Source of the DNA: an uncultured Rhodospirillaceae bacterium
GTDB lineage: Bacteria > Pseudomonadota > Alphaproteobacteria > Rhodospirillales > Rhodospirillaceae
Length of the DNA: 64,000 nt
Reading direction: 5' to 3'
NCBI GenBank assembly: GCA_943787205.1
Contig: CALSLN010000009.1
Location: 248,001-312,000, forward strand
Shown: piece by piece, positions 9,132 through 17,508 of the stretch
How positions within the stretch are numbered: the stretch's first letter is position 1
Layout: every line of letters begins with the position of its first letter
Notes under the pieces: model-generated
The model's input: only the letters and a program-made list of their open reading frames with translations
Databases searched by the model: none
Told to the model about the DNA's origin: nothing
Program-made: the position numbers and the translations under genes

Positions 9132-10787
9132 TCACCCATCGGCAAGAGTGATCTTGACGATACTATTGTCTCCGCCACAACTGACAAAAATCGCGCCTGA
9201 GCTATCGACTGCAATTCCAATGGGCGTGCTTGCAGGTAAGTGATGGTGATCCAGAGAGATCGGTAACCCATGCGCCAGAATAGTGCGTTCGTCTGTTAAG
9301 AGATCAATCGCAGTCACTGTGCCTTGGGCGGGCTCAACAACGGCAACCCTCCCATCTAGCAACATCGCGAGACCGAGAGGGTTAACCAAGCCAGAAACCA
9401 ATTCCATGCGCTGCCCGGTGCTTAAATCGACACGACTGACGGTGCCCGTCCCAATCTCGGTCACAAGAACTGAGGCATCGCTCTCCAACACCAGTGCGAC
9501 CGGCTCATCCAACCCCGTCGCCACATCTTCAAATTTGTCCCCGACAAGGCGCATAAGTTTCCCGCTGTCAGCGTCCGCAACAATGGCGTCGCCAGTGCTG
9601 GTTAACACGACACCGCGGGGAGCGGCGACGTCCCGAGATAGGAAAACAATCTCTTTAGTTCGGCGATCTATTTTCCGTACCGCAGCATAATTAACATACG
9701 TCGTAACAATAAAATCATCATTGGCCGCAGCCGATGACGACCCACCCACACTCCACATTTCGGGTTCGCGTGTCATCTCAGCCGTCTGCGTATCAAGGAA
9801 GCGATAACCGAATGGATCAGTGATTAAAACAGACTCTTCGCCGTCGAGAGTGGTGAGCGCCATTCCAAGCGGCACCGTGAAAGACCCGGTCGTCACGATC
9901 CAACTCTCACCGGTTTTTGGATCAAAAGCCGTAAGTCCGCTAACCGCAAGGTCAGCCATGTAGATGACGCCGTTCTTATCGAATGTGAGATTATCGATGG
10001 GCGGCGGGAAATTGGCGAAAATTCGAGACTTCCCCGTTTTCATATCCGTCAGCCATAAATCGCCTGTCATATAGTCGACGTTCCAGACATCTCCATTGGC
10101 GTCGACTTTAGTGGCGGCCGTTGTCCCGACACCTTCTGCGATAACTTCAAACTCACCGCTGTCCACATCGATCGCGAATAATTCATTGGTTCCGAAATGG
10201 GGAGCATAGAGCCGGCCGTCCGGACCAAAGCCAAATCCATTGAGGCGACCTTTGTTCTTAGCCACCAGCCTCGGGGGTTCATTTCCAATAACATCCAATT
10301 CCCACAAGGCGTTCTCACCTGCACCTGACTGGGCTGTGAATAATCTGCCTTCTTTATTAAACGCTATGGGGTTAACGCGAGGAACGTCGGCCATGAGCAC
10401 TTCCGGCATACCACCGGGGCGTTGAATGCGAATTTCACCTGTTGTTTGCGCTGTCCAAGCCAGCAGCCCTTCTACAGGGGTACCTTTAGGGCCAACCGCA
10501 ACGTCATCTGACTCACCATAGGGTGAAGGGACAGCGACGGTGACAAATCCCGTATCAGGATCAATCCTATAAACGGCCTGCGCATGAATACTTGTGCCGT
10601 AAATCATACCGTCGGGGCCAATGTCGATCCCCTCGATCGCCTGAATCACTGATCCAGGGACTACTATTTCGACCGTCGCAGGCCGCCCAGGATTCTCAGG
10701 ATTCTCAGGATTCTCAGCTGCGGCGAAACCAAGAGAAAGGGTAGTGGTCAAAGCGGCCGAAACAGCAAGTAACGTCGTTAGGCGCAT
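9132..10787 (-). CDS. Secreted SMP-30/NHL-type beta-propeller protein
   Basis: A clear signal peptide (residues 1-24, ending GFAAA) is followed by a short acidic linker of three ENP repeats. About twelve blades then follow, in which GPDGMIYG, FNKEGRLF, GPDGRLYAP, DANGDVW, DKNGVIYMAD and DSSGAIFV recur. This is the pattern of SMP-30/gluconolactonase, virginiamycin-B-lyase and NHL propellers. At 551 aa it could form two propellers. It probably binds or hydrolyses a ligand in the periplasm or outside the cell. No catalytic residues can be assigned with confidence. Confidence 0.75.
   Translation of the reverse strand: MRLTTLLAVSAALTTTLSLGFAAAENPENPENPGRPATVEIVVPGSVIQAIEGIDIGPDGMIYGTSIHAQAVYRIDPDTGFVTVAVPSPYGESDDVAVGPKGTPVEGLLAWTAQTTGEIRIQRPGGMPEVLMADVPRVNPIAFNKEGRLFTAQSGAGENALWELDVIGNEPPRLVAKNKGRLNGFGFGPDGRLYAPHFGTNELFAIDVDSGEFEVIAEGVGTTAATKVDANGDVWNVDYMTGDLWLTDMKTGKSRIFANFPPPIDNLTFDKNGVIYMADLAVSGLTAFDPKTGESWIVTTGSFTVPLGMALTTLDGEESVLITDPFGYRFLDTQTAEMTREPEMWSVGGSSSAAANDDFIVTTYVNYAAVRKIDRRTKEIVFLSRDVAAPRGVVLTSTGDAIVADADSGKLMRLVGDKFEDVATGLDEPVALVLESDASVLVTEIGTGTVSRVDLSTGQRMELVSGLVNPLGLAMLLDGRVAVVEPAQGTVTAIDLLTDERTILAHGLPISLDHHHLPASTPIGIAVDSSGAIFVSCGGDNSIVKITLADG
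10691..10717 (-). repeat. Three perfect 9-bp tandem repeats inside the beta-propeller gene
   Basis: The unit GATTCTCAG occurs three times in exact tandem on the plus strand. On the coding strand it gives three Glu-Asn-Pro triplets just after the signal peptide. The exact repetition at DNA level suggests slippage, and the copy number may vary between strains. Confidence 0.85.
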
Positions 10788-11028
10788 AACTCAGAGTCTC
10801 CAAAATCGAGGCGGTTCGTAGCTTTCATTGTGAACCATGACGACCAGCCAGAAAAGTGTAGTCGAGGAAACAGTTCCCAATCTCTGCCGAATGTATGAAT
10901 TATGCTCCTGCGCTATTCACCAGCCGAACCAAGACTGAACGCTCCTTCTCATCCTTATTGCCATATGAGACCGTTCAAGCTCATTCTTATAAATTCCAGA
11001 CAGTTTAGAAAGAAGGCGGCGCTAGACT

Positions 11029-11397
11029 ATGTTGTTCCCCAGCATCTCAGTAGATGAGCACGGCCATAGCTATTTGAGCGAAGTTGACCTTCCTCAATCC
11101 GGAAATGAGCGGCGCGTTGGCGCCGCCAGTCAGGACGTTAAACACTGGCAGGCCGCAAAATACTTACCCGGCCACTACGTAGACTTTAAGACTGTCGAAG
11201 ACATCCAATTCGTCTCAGTCATGTCTGGTCGCATAGAGCTGACAGTAAGCAACGGCGAGAAGCACCACCTCTCTCGCGGCGACATGATACTGTTTCGGGA
11301 CACGTCCGGCCAAGGCCACTGCACCCGCGTGCTGGGTCATGAACCTTGCCAAGTTCTGATTATCGCCATGTCTGATCTGGGAGATTTCGTCGTATGA
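11029..11397 (+). CDS. Small single-domain cupin
   Basis: This 122-residue protein has no signal peptide. The strand pattern of a small cupin is visible: a FVSVMSGRIELTVSN first motif region, a GDMILFRD turn and a C-terminal GHCTRVLGHEP strand. The metal-binding His residues of motif 1 are mostly lost, so a binding or sensing role is as likely as catalysis. It overlaps the following secreted cupin gene by 4 bp (ATGA), so the two are coupled. Confidence 0.7.
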   Translation: MLFPSISVDEHGHSYLSEVDLPQSGNERRVGAASQDVKHWQAAKYLPGHYVDFKTVEDIQFVSVMSGRIELTVSNGEKHHLSRGDMILFRDTSGQGHCTRVLGHEPCQVLIIAMSDLGDFVV

Positions 11398-12338
11398 GAA
11401 TCGCGCCCACAGCCTCACTTGCAACAATAGCCCTCGCAGTTTTCACCCTGGCGTCAGCTTCGGCTCAGGATCCGCGCATCATCCATATCCCTTCGGAAGA
11501 CGCCGCCATTTACACGGAAGCCGAATGGGATCTACCGCTGCCGAAGGCAGACGGCCCCATGTACGACCGCTCGTTTATCGCCGAAGGAGATGCAGCAGCC
11601 ACTGCACCTGAGGGCGCAAGCCGATACAGTGCCCAGGAATACAATTTTCCTATGGGCGCACTCAGAGTACTGAAGTGGGACTCCGGACCTGTCATCCATC
11701 AAATCACCTTTGAAACCCAACTCTATGTGCTTAAAGGGACAGCGACGGTCGGGGTTGCCGGCGAGATAGTGACAATCAACGCCGGGGACGCAGTATTCCT
11801 ACCGTCAGGTATTTTGCGCAACACTGATCCAGATGGCGAAACAGTCGTGTTGACCTATATCGTCTCCAACACCAGTGATGCACCCAAAGCAAAGGTCGTG
11901 CGGGTCGAAGGCCTAAACGTGATGGCTATTGCGCAATGGATGGATGGTGAAGCCCCAACCACCGCAACAGATCACGATGCCATACTCAAGGCACCAGATG
12001 GTGCGGCAAAATTCACCGTTAAACGCTACAGTGGTGATGGAAATTCATTCCGGCATGCGGTGCTCGAAGCCGGTGGCCGCACCACGCCTGCGACCAATGG
12101 GCGTGACATCCTCATCTACATAAACAAGGGCCGGATGACGCGCACGGAAGACGGTATCGAGTATACGGTTGAGGCTGGCGACGCAATCCGCGAGGAAAAC
12201 GCCAAGAGTGGCTACTGGGAAATCCTGGAAGATTCGGAATTTATCGCCACCGACATGCCGTTTGACCCGTCACAGCCACGTTACAACTTGCAACGGTCAC
12301 CGAACGCAGTGGCTGGCGCCGGATATAGACAAGAGTAA
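11394..12338 (+). CDS. Exported two-domain cupin protein
   Basis: Residues 1-24 are a signal peptide (TLASASA). Two cupin-like halves follow. The first has HQITFETQLYVLKGTATVGVAGE and AGDAVFLPSGILRN (residues about 100-150). The second has FRHAVLEAGG, ILIYINKGRMTRTEDG and EAGDAIREE (about 215-285). It is clearly related to the exported cupin at 29278-30105. Exported double cupins without further domains have no assigned reaction. It is the middle gene of a three-cupin operon and starts inside the stop of the first. Confidence 0.75.
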   Translation: MRIAPTASLATIALAVFTLASASAQDPRIIHIPSEDAAIYTEAEWDLPLPKADGPMYDRSFIAEGDAAATAPEGASRYSAQEYNFPMGALRVLKWDSGPVIHQITFETQLYVLKGTATVGVAGEIVTINAGDAVFLPSGILRNTDPDGETVVLTYIVSNTSDAPKAKVVRVEGLNVMAIAQWMDGEAPTTATDHDAILKAPDGAAKFTVKRYSGDGNSFRHAVLEAGGRTTPATNGRDILIYINKGRMTRTEDGIEYTVEAGDAIREENAKSGYWEILEDSEFIATDMPFDPSQPRYNLQRSPNAVAGAGYRQE

Positions 12339-12360
12339 TACCCGTGAAGGAAATTCAATT

Positions 12361-12747
12361 ATGAAACTCTGTGCCATGGACATGGATGAGAACGACCGTT
12401 CCATCATGACAGAAACTGAAGTCCCCCTCACCCAAGTGAGTGATACGGAATGGATTTCAGAAAAGCAGGATGCCAAATACTGGGGAATAGCAATAAGCCA
12501 GCCAGGAGAGCCATTTCCAGGCGGGCCTACCGAAATGCATTTAACCAATGGCCCGCGTATCGTTTGGTGTATGCAGGGCCACGCGGAAATTACCCAGCAG
12601 GATGGAAACACCTGCCGCCTCGCCACAGGTGACGGCATTTACGTGGATGGACGCGCGCTACACCACTCAGCTTTCGCACCGAGCCGTGTTCCGGTCATAA
12701 CCCTCAACGTGACTTTCCCCGGCACCGTAGATTACGAGTTCAAATAG
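12361..12747 (+). CDS. Single-domain cupin, third gene of cupin operon
   Basis: The frame is open from further upstream, but the ATG at 12361, preceded by GAAGGAAAT, gives a compact 128-residue protein. Recognisable parts are GPTEMHLTNGPRIVWCMQGHAEI, then LATGDGIYVDGRALHHSAF, which supplies a His-His pair at the second cupin motif. No signal peptide is present. It lies 22 bp after the exported cupin gene. The binding partner or substrate is unknown. Confidence 0.7.
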   Translation: MKLCAMDMDENDRSIMTETEVPLTQVSDTEWISEKQDAKYWGIAISQPGEPFPGGPTEMHLTNGPRIVWCMQGHAEITQQDGNTCRLATGDGIYVDGRALHHSAFAPSRVPVITLNVTFPGTVDYEFK

Positions 12748-12814
12748 TACTTTTAGAGCCAAATACGGATGACAACTCTGAACTGCAAATACGTCTGACA
12801 GCCGCTCGGGCCAT

Positions 12815-13561
12815 CTAGAAATCTTCGAGCAACCGTCCGAACCCGTGAACCTTGTCGGTGATGCCATTGGCGCGCAATGCGTGCCAATACGTCGCAGCGT
12901 TGATAGCAATCACTGGCTTATTCAACCACTTCTCAGCGAATGCAGCCAACCTCATCATGCTCATATTCGTACCAACCTGAACGATAGCATCGACATCAGG
13001 CCCGTCGAGTTGTTGCAGCACTTCAATTAAGCGACTGTCTGGCACTTCAGAAATCGCAATGGCGCTTGGACACTGAAGATTAATGTTTCGAACAGTTTCG
13101 AAACCATTGTCAGAAAAAAACTGCTTAACTTCTGCATTCGCAGATGGGTAGTAGGGAGACACAAACGATATACGCTTGATGCCGCCGTAAGCTTCTAATG
13201 CGGCAACACACGAATGCGATCCTATCGAAGCCTTGATGTTAGACTCTGACTCAATACGTTCCAGGAATTCATAGGACCCCTTCTTTCCGCCATAGAAGGT
13301 AACTGCCGACATGCCCATAACAAGATAGTCAGGCGCACAAGTCATTACGCTTCTCACAGCATCAATGACGTTGTCGGCGATACCACGCGTTAACGCCATG
13401 AATTGCTCATCGCTCTCAATGGTTCCGTCCTTAACCAAAATTCGGCTGTAGTGATTTGTGACGCCTGGAACGCGTAGATCATCAAAATCAGGCTGGACAA
13501 TGGTGTTGGTCGACGGACCCATGACACCAAATTTACGTCTCCATGCTAAAGCATCAGTCAT
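12815..13561 (-). CDS. Maleate isomerase / arylmalonate decarboxylase-like protein lacking both usual cysteines
   Basis: The 248-residue sequence aligns with the Asp/Glu racemase superfamily branch containing maleate cis-trans isomerase and arylmalonate decarboxylase. It shows an N-terminal FGVMGPSTNT, then YLVMGMSAVTFYGG, ISFVSPYYP, QVGTNMS and a C-terminal PVIAINAATYWHALR. In characterised members a catalytic Cys sits in the MGxS and/or the V-x-x-C positions. Here these are Ser (MGMSAV) and Gly-Thr (QVGTN). It may belong to a cysteine-free subfamily with a different reaction. It converges on the cupin operon and is not co-transcribed with it. Confidence 0.7.
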   Translation of the reverse strand: MTDALAWRRKFGVMGPSTNTIVQPDFDDLRVPGVTNHYSRILVKDGTIESDEQFMALTRGIADNVIDAVRSVMTCAPDYLVMGMSAVTFYGGKKGSYEFLERIESESNIKASIGSHSCVAALEAYGGIKRISFVSPYYPSANAEVKQFFSDNGFETVRNINLQCPSAIAISEVPDSRLIEVLQQLDGPDVDAIVQVGTNMSMMRLAAFAEKWLNKPVIAINAATYWHALRANGITDKVHGFGRLLEDF

Positions 13562-13868
13562 TCTTCTAATTCATCCTTGGACTTCGAGTTGGGACTCTCG
13601 CCAGTGTTTCAAATCGGTCAGTGCGGCAAGATATACTACTTGCGCCTACAGTCGTATGATACGAAACCCATAAATTAACGAGACAACATAGATTAGGTGG
13701 TTCGCCACACGACTATTTCACACTACAACCGAATACATCCTTTCTGACGGCACAGCCCAAAATCAACGCTCACAACGTGGACAACGGCATTGAAATGCTG
13801 TCGGTCGGCCAATTTCGCGGCAATGATCGCCGCCACAATAGCTTGGAATTACGAGGGAGCGCTCCACA
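13562..13868. other. Intergenic region between divergent isomerase-like and MFS genes
   Basis: No convincing gene is present. Short open frames here lack start signals and similarity. The stretch must contain the divergent promoters of the isomerase-like and transporter genes, but no clear -35/-10 pair or dyad could be singled out. Confidence 0.5.
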
Positions 13869-15092
13869 ATGCTAACAGCACCACAAGAATTCCAGCGCGG
13901 CTGGCGAACGTTACTAGCTTGCTCAGTCGGGAATGGGTTCGGCCTCAGTGGATTTGCCTTTTACACGTTTGGTGTATTCGTCGTGCCTCTGACAGTTGCT
14001 TTCGGTTGGACGCGCGGTGAGGTCTCAACAGCTGCAAGCTTTCTCCTTCTAGGCACAGTGTTCACAGCACCCATTGTAGGCACAATCGTTGATCGATTTG
14101 GGGCCAAGAGAGTGGGCCTAATTTCGATGGTGTTGCTTTCAATCGGTTATGTGTCATTGACGCAATTGGGTGGCGAGATCGCATTTTTCTATGCCATGTG
14201 GCTGACGATGTCTCTCGTTGGCGGCGGCACAACGCCTGTTGTTTGGACACGCGCGGTAAACCTTTGGTTCGATAAAGGCCGTGGCTTGGCCCTCGGCTTA
14301 GCACTAGCCGGATCTGGTTTAGCTGGAATCATCGGCCCAGGTGTCGCGACAGCACTGATAGAAAAGTATGGCTGGCAAGCCGGTTACCTAGGAATCAGCG
14401 CGCTGATTCTTCTTGTCGCATTGCCGCTTATTGGGTTTCTGTTCAACGACAATGCCCCATCTCATAGTCAAAGCGAGCATGCAGACGAGGCTGCCACACA
14501 CCCCGGACTTACGTTCAAAGAGAGTTATAGAACGGTTGTGTTCTGGAAGATCGCAATCGGATTCTTCTTTATTTCAGCGATCATCGCCGGATTACTCATC
14601 AATCTAGTTCCGCTCTTGATTGATAGAGACATGAGCGCGATGGATGCGGCACAGATTGCAGGTGTGCTCGGTTTTGCCGTCCTATTTGGTCGAATCGGTG
14701 TCGGTTACCTCATAGATCGCTTTAGAGCTCCACTCGTCGCAGCGATAATGTTCTCAGCCACCGCTGCGGGGTGCCTATTACTGACGCTCGACTCGGCCCC
14801 AACTTGGGTCTTCCTAATTGCAGTCATTACGCTTGGCTTGTCAGCTGCAGCTGAAATTGATTTGGTCGCATTTCTAGTTAGCCGTTTCTTCGGACTGAAG
14901 GCATATGGCAAAATTTATGGAAGCCAACTGTCAGTTTTTTATCTTGGTGCCGCGACCGGCCCCCTCGCCGTTGGAATGTCATTCGATATTTCCGGCAGCT
15001 ATACGCAAGTTTTGTACGCAGCTGTTGTCATCTTACTATTCGGTGCCATCGTGATCGGTGGCTTAGGAAAGCCCCGTGACTTTTCGGATTAG
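13869..15092 (+). CDS. Major facilitator superfamily transporter
   Basis: The 407-residue protein has twelve hydrophobic segments in a 6+6 arrangement. A long polar loop around residues 195-215 (NDNAPSHSQSEHADEA) separates the halves. The loop 2-3 motif is present as GTIVDRFGAKRVGL, with its counterpart FGRIGVGYLIDRFRAP in the second half. The type resembles oxalate/formate- and monocarboxylate-like MFS carriers (GNGFGLSGFAFYTFGVFVVPL). The substrate is unknown. It precedes the exported-protein region and may belong to it. Confidence 0.85.
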   Translation: MLTAPQEFQRGWRTLLACSVGNGFGLSGFAFYTFGVFVVPLTVAFGWTRGEVSTAASFLLLGTVFTAPIVGTIVDRFGAKRVGLISMVLLSIGYVSLTQLGGEIAFFYAMWLTMSLVGGGTTPVVWTRAVNLWFDKGRGLALGLALAGSGLAGIIGPGVATALIEKYGWQAGYLGISALILLVALPLIGFLFNDNAPSHSQSEHADEAATHPGLTFKESYRTVVFWKIAIGFFFISAIIAGLLINLVPLLIDRDMSAMDAAQIAGVLGFAVLFGRIGVGYLIDRFRAPLVAAIMFSATAAGCLLLTLDSAPTWVFLIAVITLGLSAAAEIDLVAFLVSRFFGLKAYGKIYGSQLSVFYLGAATGPLAVGMSFDISGSYTQVLYAAVVILLFGAIVIGGLGKPRDFSD

Positions 15093-15145
15093 GAAAACGA
15101 CACTGTGCTTCAGGTAACAGACTCTATAATTTCAGAAGGTTCCAA

Positions 15146-15592
15146 ATGAATCGTCGAACTGCCGTGGCAGCGCTGCTGTCCATCACCTTCGCTATGGGCC
15201 TTCCAGCCTACGCACAAATGACGTCACGCGAGTTTCATGCGGACCTATCGGCCTGGAATCAGACACGACTAACAGAAAGTGGTGCGCTTGGATCTGCAGA
15301 CCTTCAACTCGACCTGGCCACCCTGACACTATCCTGGGACATCCAGTTTAGTGGTTTGATCTCAAATCCCACTGCGGCCAGTTTGCATGGACCGGCGCAG
15401 CCAGGGGCCAATGGACTACCGTTCATCGATTTAGCGCCCGCCGGCATTGTCAGCCCTCTAAAAGGGTCCGCCGTAATCACCGAAGCACAAATTCAATACC
15501 TTCTTGCTGGGTGGGCCTACGTAAACATCACCACCGAACGTTGGCCTTACGGTGAAATTCGCGGTCAATTGGATGTCGGTCCACGCGATTAA
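15146..15592 (+). CDS. Secreted CHRD-domain protein
   Basis: A signal peptide (residues 1-23, AYAQM) precedes a single CHRD domain. The domain has LDLATLTLSWDIQFSGL, then ASLHGPAQPG, the PLKGSAVITEAQIQYLLAGWAYVNI stretch and a final YGEIRGQL. CHRD domains occur in many exported bacterial proteins, with a suggested binding role. The usual HIHG is changed to SLHG. A second CHRD protein is encoded at 23127-23594. Confidence 0.85.
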   Translation: MNRRTAVAALLSITFAMGLPAYAQMTSREFHADLSAWNQTRLTESGALGSADLQLDLATLTLSWDIQFSGLISNPTAASLHGPAQPGANGLPFIDLAPAGIVSPLKGSAVITEAQIQYLLAGWAYVNITTERWPYGEIRGQLDVGPRD

Positions 15593-15684
15593 TGTATACT
15601 GGCATAGCTTGCGCGCATTAAAGCTAAGCAAAAGAGGTCGGCGCGGGCCCTAGAAAAAGCGTCCAAACGGTGGTCACCTCACCG

Positions 15685-15703
15685 AAGGGGAATTGCCCTT
15701 TTT
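15685..15703 (+). terminator. Possible short rho-independent terminator after CHRD gene
   Basis: AAGGG at 15685-15689 pairs with CCCTT at 15696-15700 across a 6-nt loop, followed by a run of T to 15703. The stem is only 5 bp, so termination efficiency is uncertain. Confidence 0.35.
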
Positions 15704-15754
15704 GGGGTCTACCGCCCATAGATGCCCGATCAAACCGAAGCTAAAGGATATCGT

Positions 15755-17032
15755 GTGACTCGCGTTAAGTTCTCATTTTCCCTTTCTCACTCTGCTGTGG
15801 CTCTGTTGGCCGCCTCCACCCTAGCGCTGACGACCCCAGCGCCAGCGCAGGAGCCCGTTTCGACCAGCGCTCTAGCTGACAGCAATGACCCAGTTCAGCG
15901 CGGTTTGTATTTGGCAACAGCAGGTAACTGCATGGCATGCCATACGCGGGAGGGCGGTGACCCATTCGCCGGCGGCGTCGCATTCCACACAGACTTTGGC
16001 GTAATCTACTCAACAAACATTACCTCCGACGAAACCACGGGCATCGGTGCGTGGACAGAGGAGCAATTCATCCGCGCTATGCGCGAAGGCAAGTCAGCAG
16101 ACGGATCAAACCTTTATCCTGCTTTCCCGTACCCATCTTTTACAAAAGTATCGGATCAGGACCTGAAGGATCTTTTCACCTTCATGAAATCAGTCGGGAC
16201 ATCGTCAGATACACCGCCGGACAACGACATGGGCTTTCCCTTCAATCAGCGAAGCTTAATGGGAGTGTGGAATACCCTGTTCTTTGATGGCGAACGCTTC
16301 GAGGCCGATAGCACACAATCCGAAGACTGGAATCGCGGTGCTTATCTCGTTGAAGGCCTTGGTCACTGCGGCACCTGCCATACGCCACGCAATGCATTAG
16401 GCGGTTTGCAGACTGATCAAGCCCTGAGCGGCGGTACGTACAACGACAAAGTAGAGGACGATAAAATTCGCCCCTGGTCCGCAGTCAATCTGACGTCTGC
16501 AACCGATGGTCTAGCTGCATGGTCGGAAGACGACATCGCCTCTTACCTAAAAACTGGTCACGGCGGCGCGGCGGGCACGTTCGGCCCAATGAACGAAGTT
16601 ATTACAATGAGCACGTCGCAACTTAGCGACAGCGACGTGCGGGCCATGGCCTCATATCTAAAAAGCTTACCGCCGGTCGAGCGGTCACCGCAGCATAAGA
16701 TGAGCGATCAGGATTTCAGAGCTGGCGAGCTGGTGTACACGATCCATTGCGGGACCTGTCATTTACCGACAGGCCTTGGTGATCCAAGCATAGGCCCCCG
16801 TGTTGCCGGAAGCAGCGTCGTGCAAGCAGAAGACCCTGCCTCACTCATAAACGTCATTATCTACGGTGCGGAAGTGCCAGCCCCCTCACCGCCCGGCGCA
16901 TGGAAATCCATGGAGGCCTTCGGCGACAAGCTGGAAGATGACGAGATTGCTTTATTGAGCACTTACCTAAGGTCAAACTGGGGAAACCGGGGTGGCCCGG
17001 TGACAGAAGCTGACGTAGAAAAACAACGCTGA
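15755..17032 (+). CDS. Exported triheme c-type cytochrome (AdhB-like)
   Basis: Three CxxCH haem motifs are visible: CMACH, CGTCH (followed by TPRN) and a second CGTCH in the C-terminal third. This matches the membrane-linked triheme subunit of alcohol, gluconate and related dehydrogenases, which passes electrons to ubiquinol or oxidases. A GTG at 15755 preceded by AAAGGA gives a clean signal peptide. The ATG at 15722 would add eleven polar residues ahead of it. No GMC, PQQ or other catalytic dehydrogenase subunit adjoins it, which leaves its partner open. The HiPIP gene converges on it. Confidence 0.85.
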   Translation: MTRVKFSFSLSHSAVALLAASTLALTTPAPAQEPVSTSALADSNDPVQRGLYLATAGNCMACHTREGGDPFAGGVAFHTDFGVIYSTNITSDETTGIGAWTEEQFIRAMREGKSADGSNLYPAFPYPSFTKVSDQDLKDLFTFMKSVGTSSDTPPDNDMGFPFNQRSLMGVWNTLFFDGERFEADSTQSEDWNRGAYLVEGLGHCGTCHTPRNALGGLQTDQALSGGTYNDKVEDDKIRPWSAVNLTSATDGLAAWSEDDIASYLKTGHGGAAGTFGPMNEVITMSTSQLSDSDVRAMASYLKSLPPVERSPQHKMSDQDFRAGELVYTIHCGTCHLPTGLGDPSIGPRVAGSSVVQAEDPASLINVIIYGAEVPAPSPPGAWKSMEAFGDKLEDDEIALLSTYLRSNWGNRGGPVTEADVEKQR

Positions 17033-17039
17033 GTGTTGG

Positions 17040-17396
17040 TCAGCCCTGTCCTGTGTCCTTAGTGCTCCAGGAATCGCAGTAACCGTTCTTGCTGGCATAA
17101 CCTTCGAAGATGCTGCAATGACCGCAGTTAGGCACTTCGCCATCTGGCCCCGCAGGCTCCGGCGTAAAAAACGCGCAGTTGAGGCAGTCGTTTTCAGGCT
17201 CGGGCGATGACTCTGTGTATTTATTAGCCTGACGGATGCTGTTTTCACCAAAGCTCAAACTGTTGGGGTCAGCGCATAAAGCAATTTCTTCTCCGCCGTC
17301 ACAAGCGGCGAGAACGCTGACTGCAGCCACAGTGAATGGCACTTGAATCCCAAGTTTGACGACAGAGCGCCGACTGAATGTCGTATTTTTACTCAT
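17040..17396 (-). CDS. High-potential iron-sulfur protein (HiPIP), Tat-exported
   Basis: The N-terminus has a twin-arginine signal (FSRRSVVKLG) and a LAAC at residues 29-32 that could act as a lipobox. The mature part contains CLNCAFF, GHCSIFEG and GYCDSW. These provide the four HiPIP cluster ligands Cys71, Cys74, Cys94 and Cys107, plus an extra Cys91. HiPIPs are periplasmic one-electron carriers. Its 118 residues fit the family. It is the last gene of the minus-strand copy of the exported cassette, and its stop faces that of the triheme cytochrome gene, 7 bp away. That arrangement suggests a shared electron route. Confidence 0.88.
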   Translation of the reverse strand: MSKNTTFSRRSVVKLGIQVPFTVAAVSVLAACDGGEEIALCADPNSLSFGENSIRQANKYTESSPEPENDCLNCAFFTPEPAGPDGEVPNCGHCSIFEGYASKNGYCDSWSTKDTGQG

Positions 17397-17508
17397 GGTG
17401 AATCCTTAAACATTTGCCTCACAACTTTCGTATTTGTCGCATGTAGGCCGAGTTCTGGAAACATGAATTTCTGCGAAAAGACTCTAGATGTCCACTTTCG
17501 GATATGAC

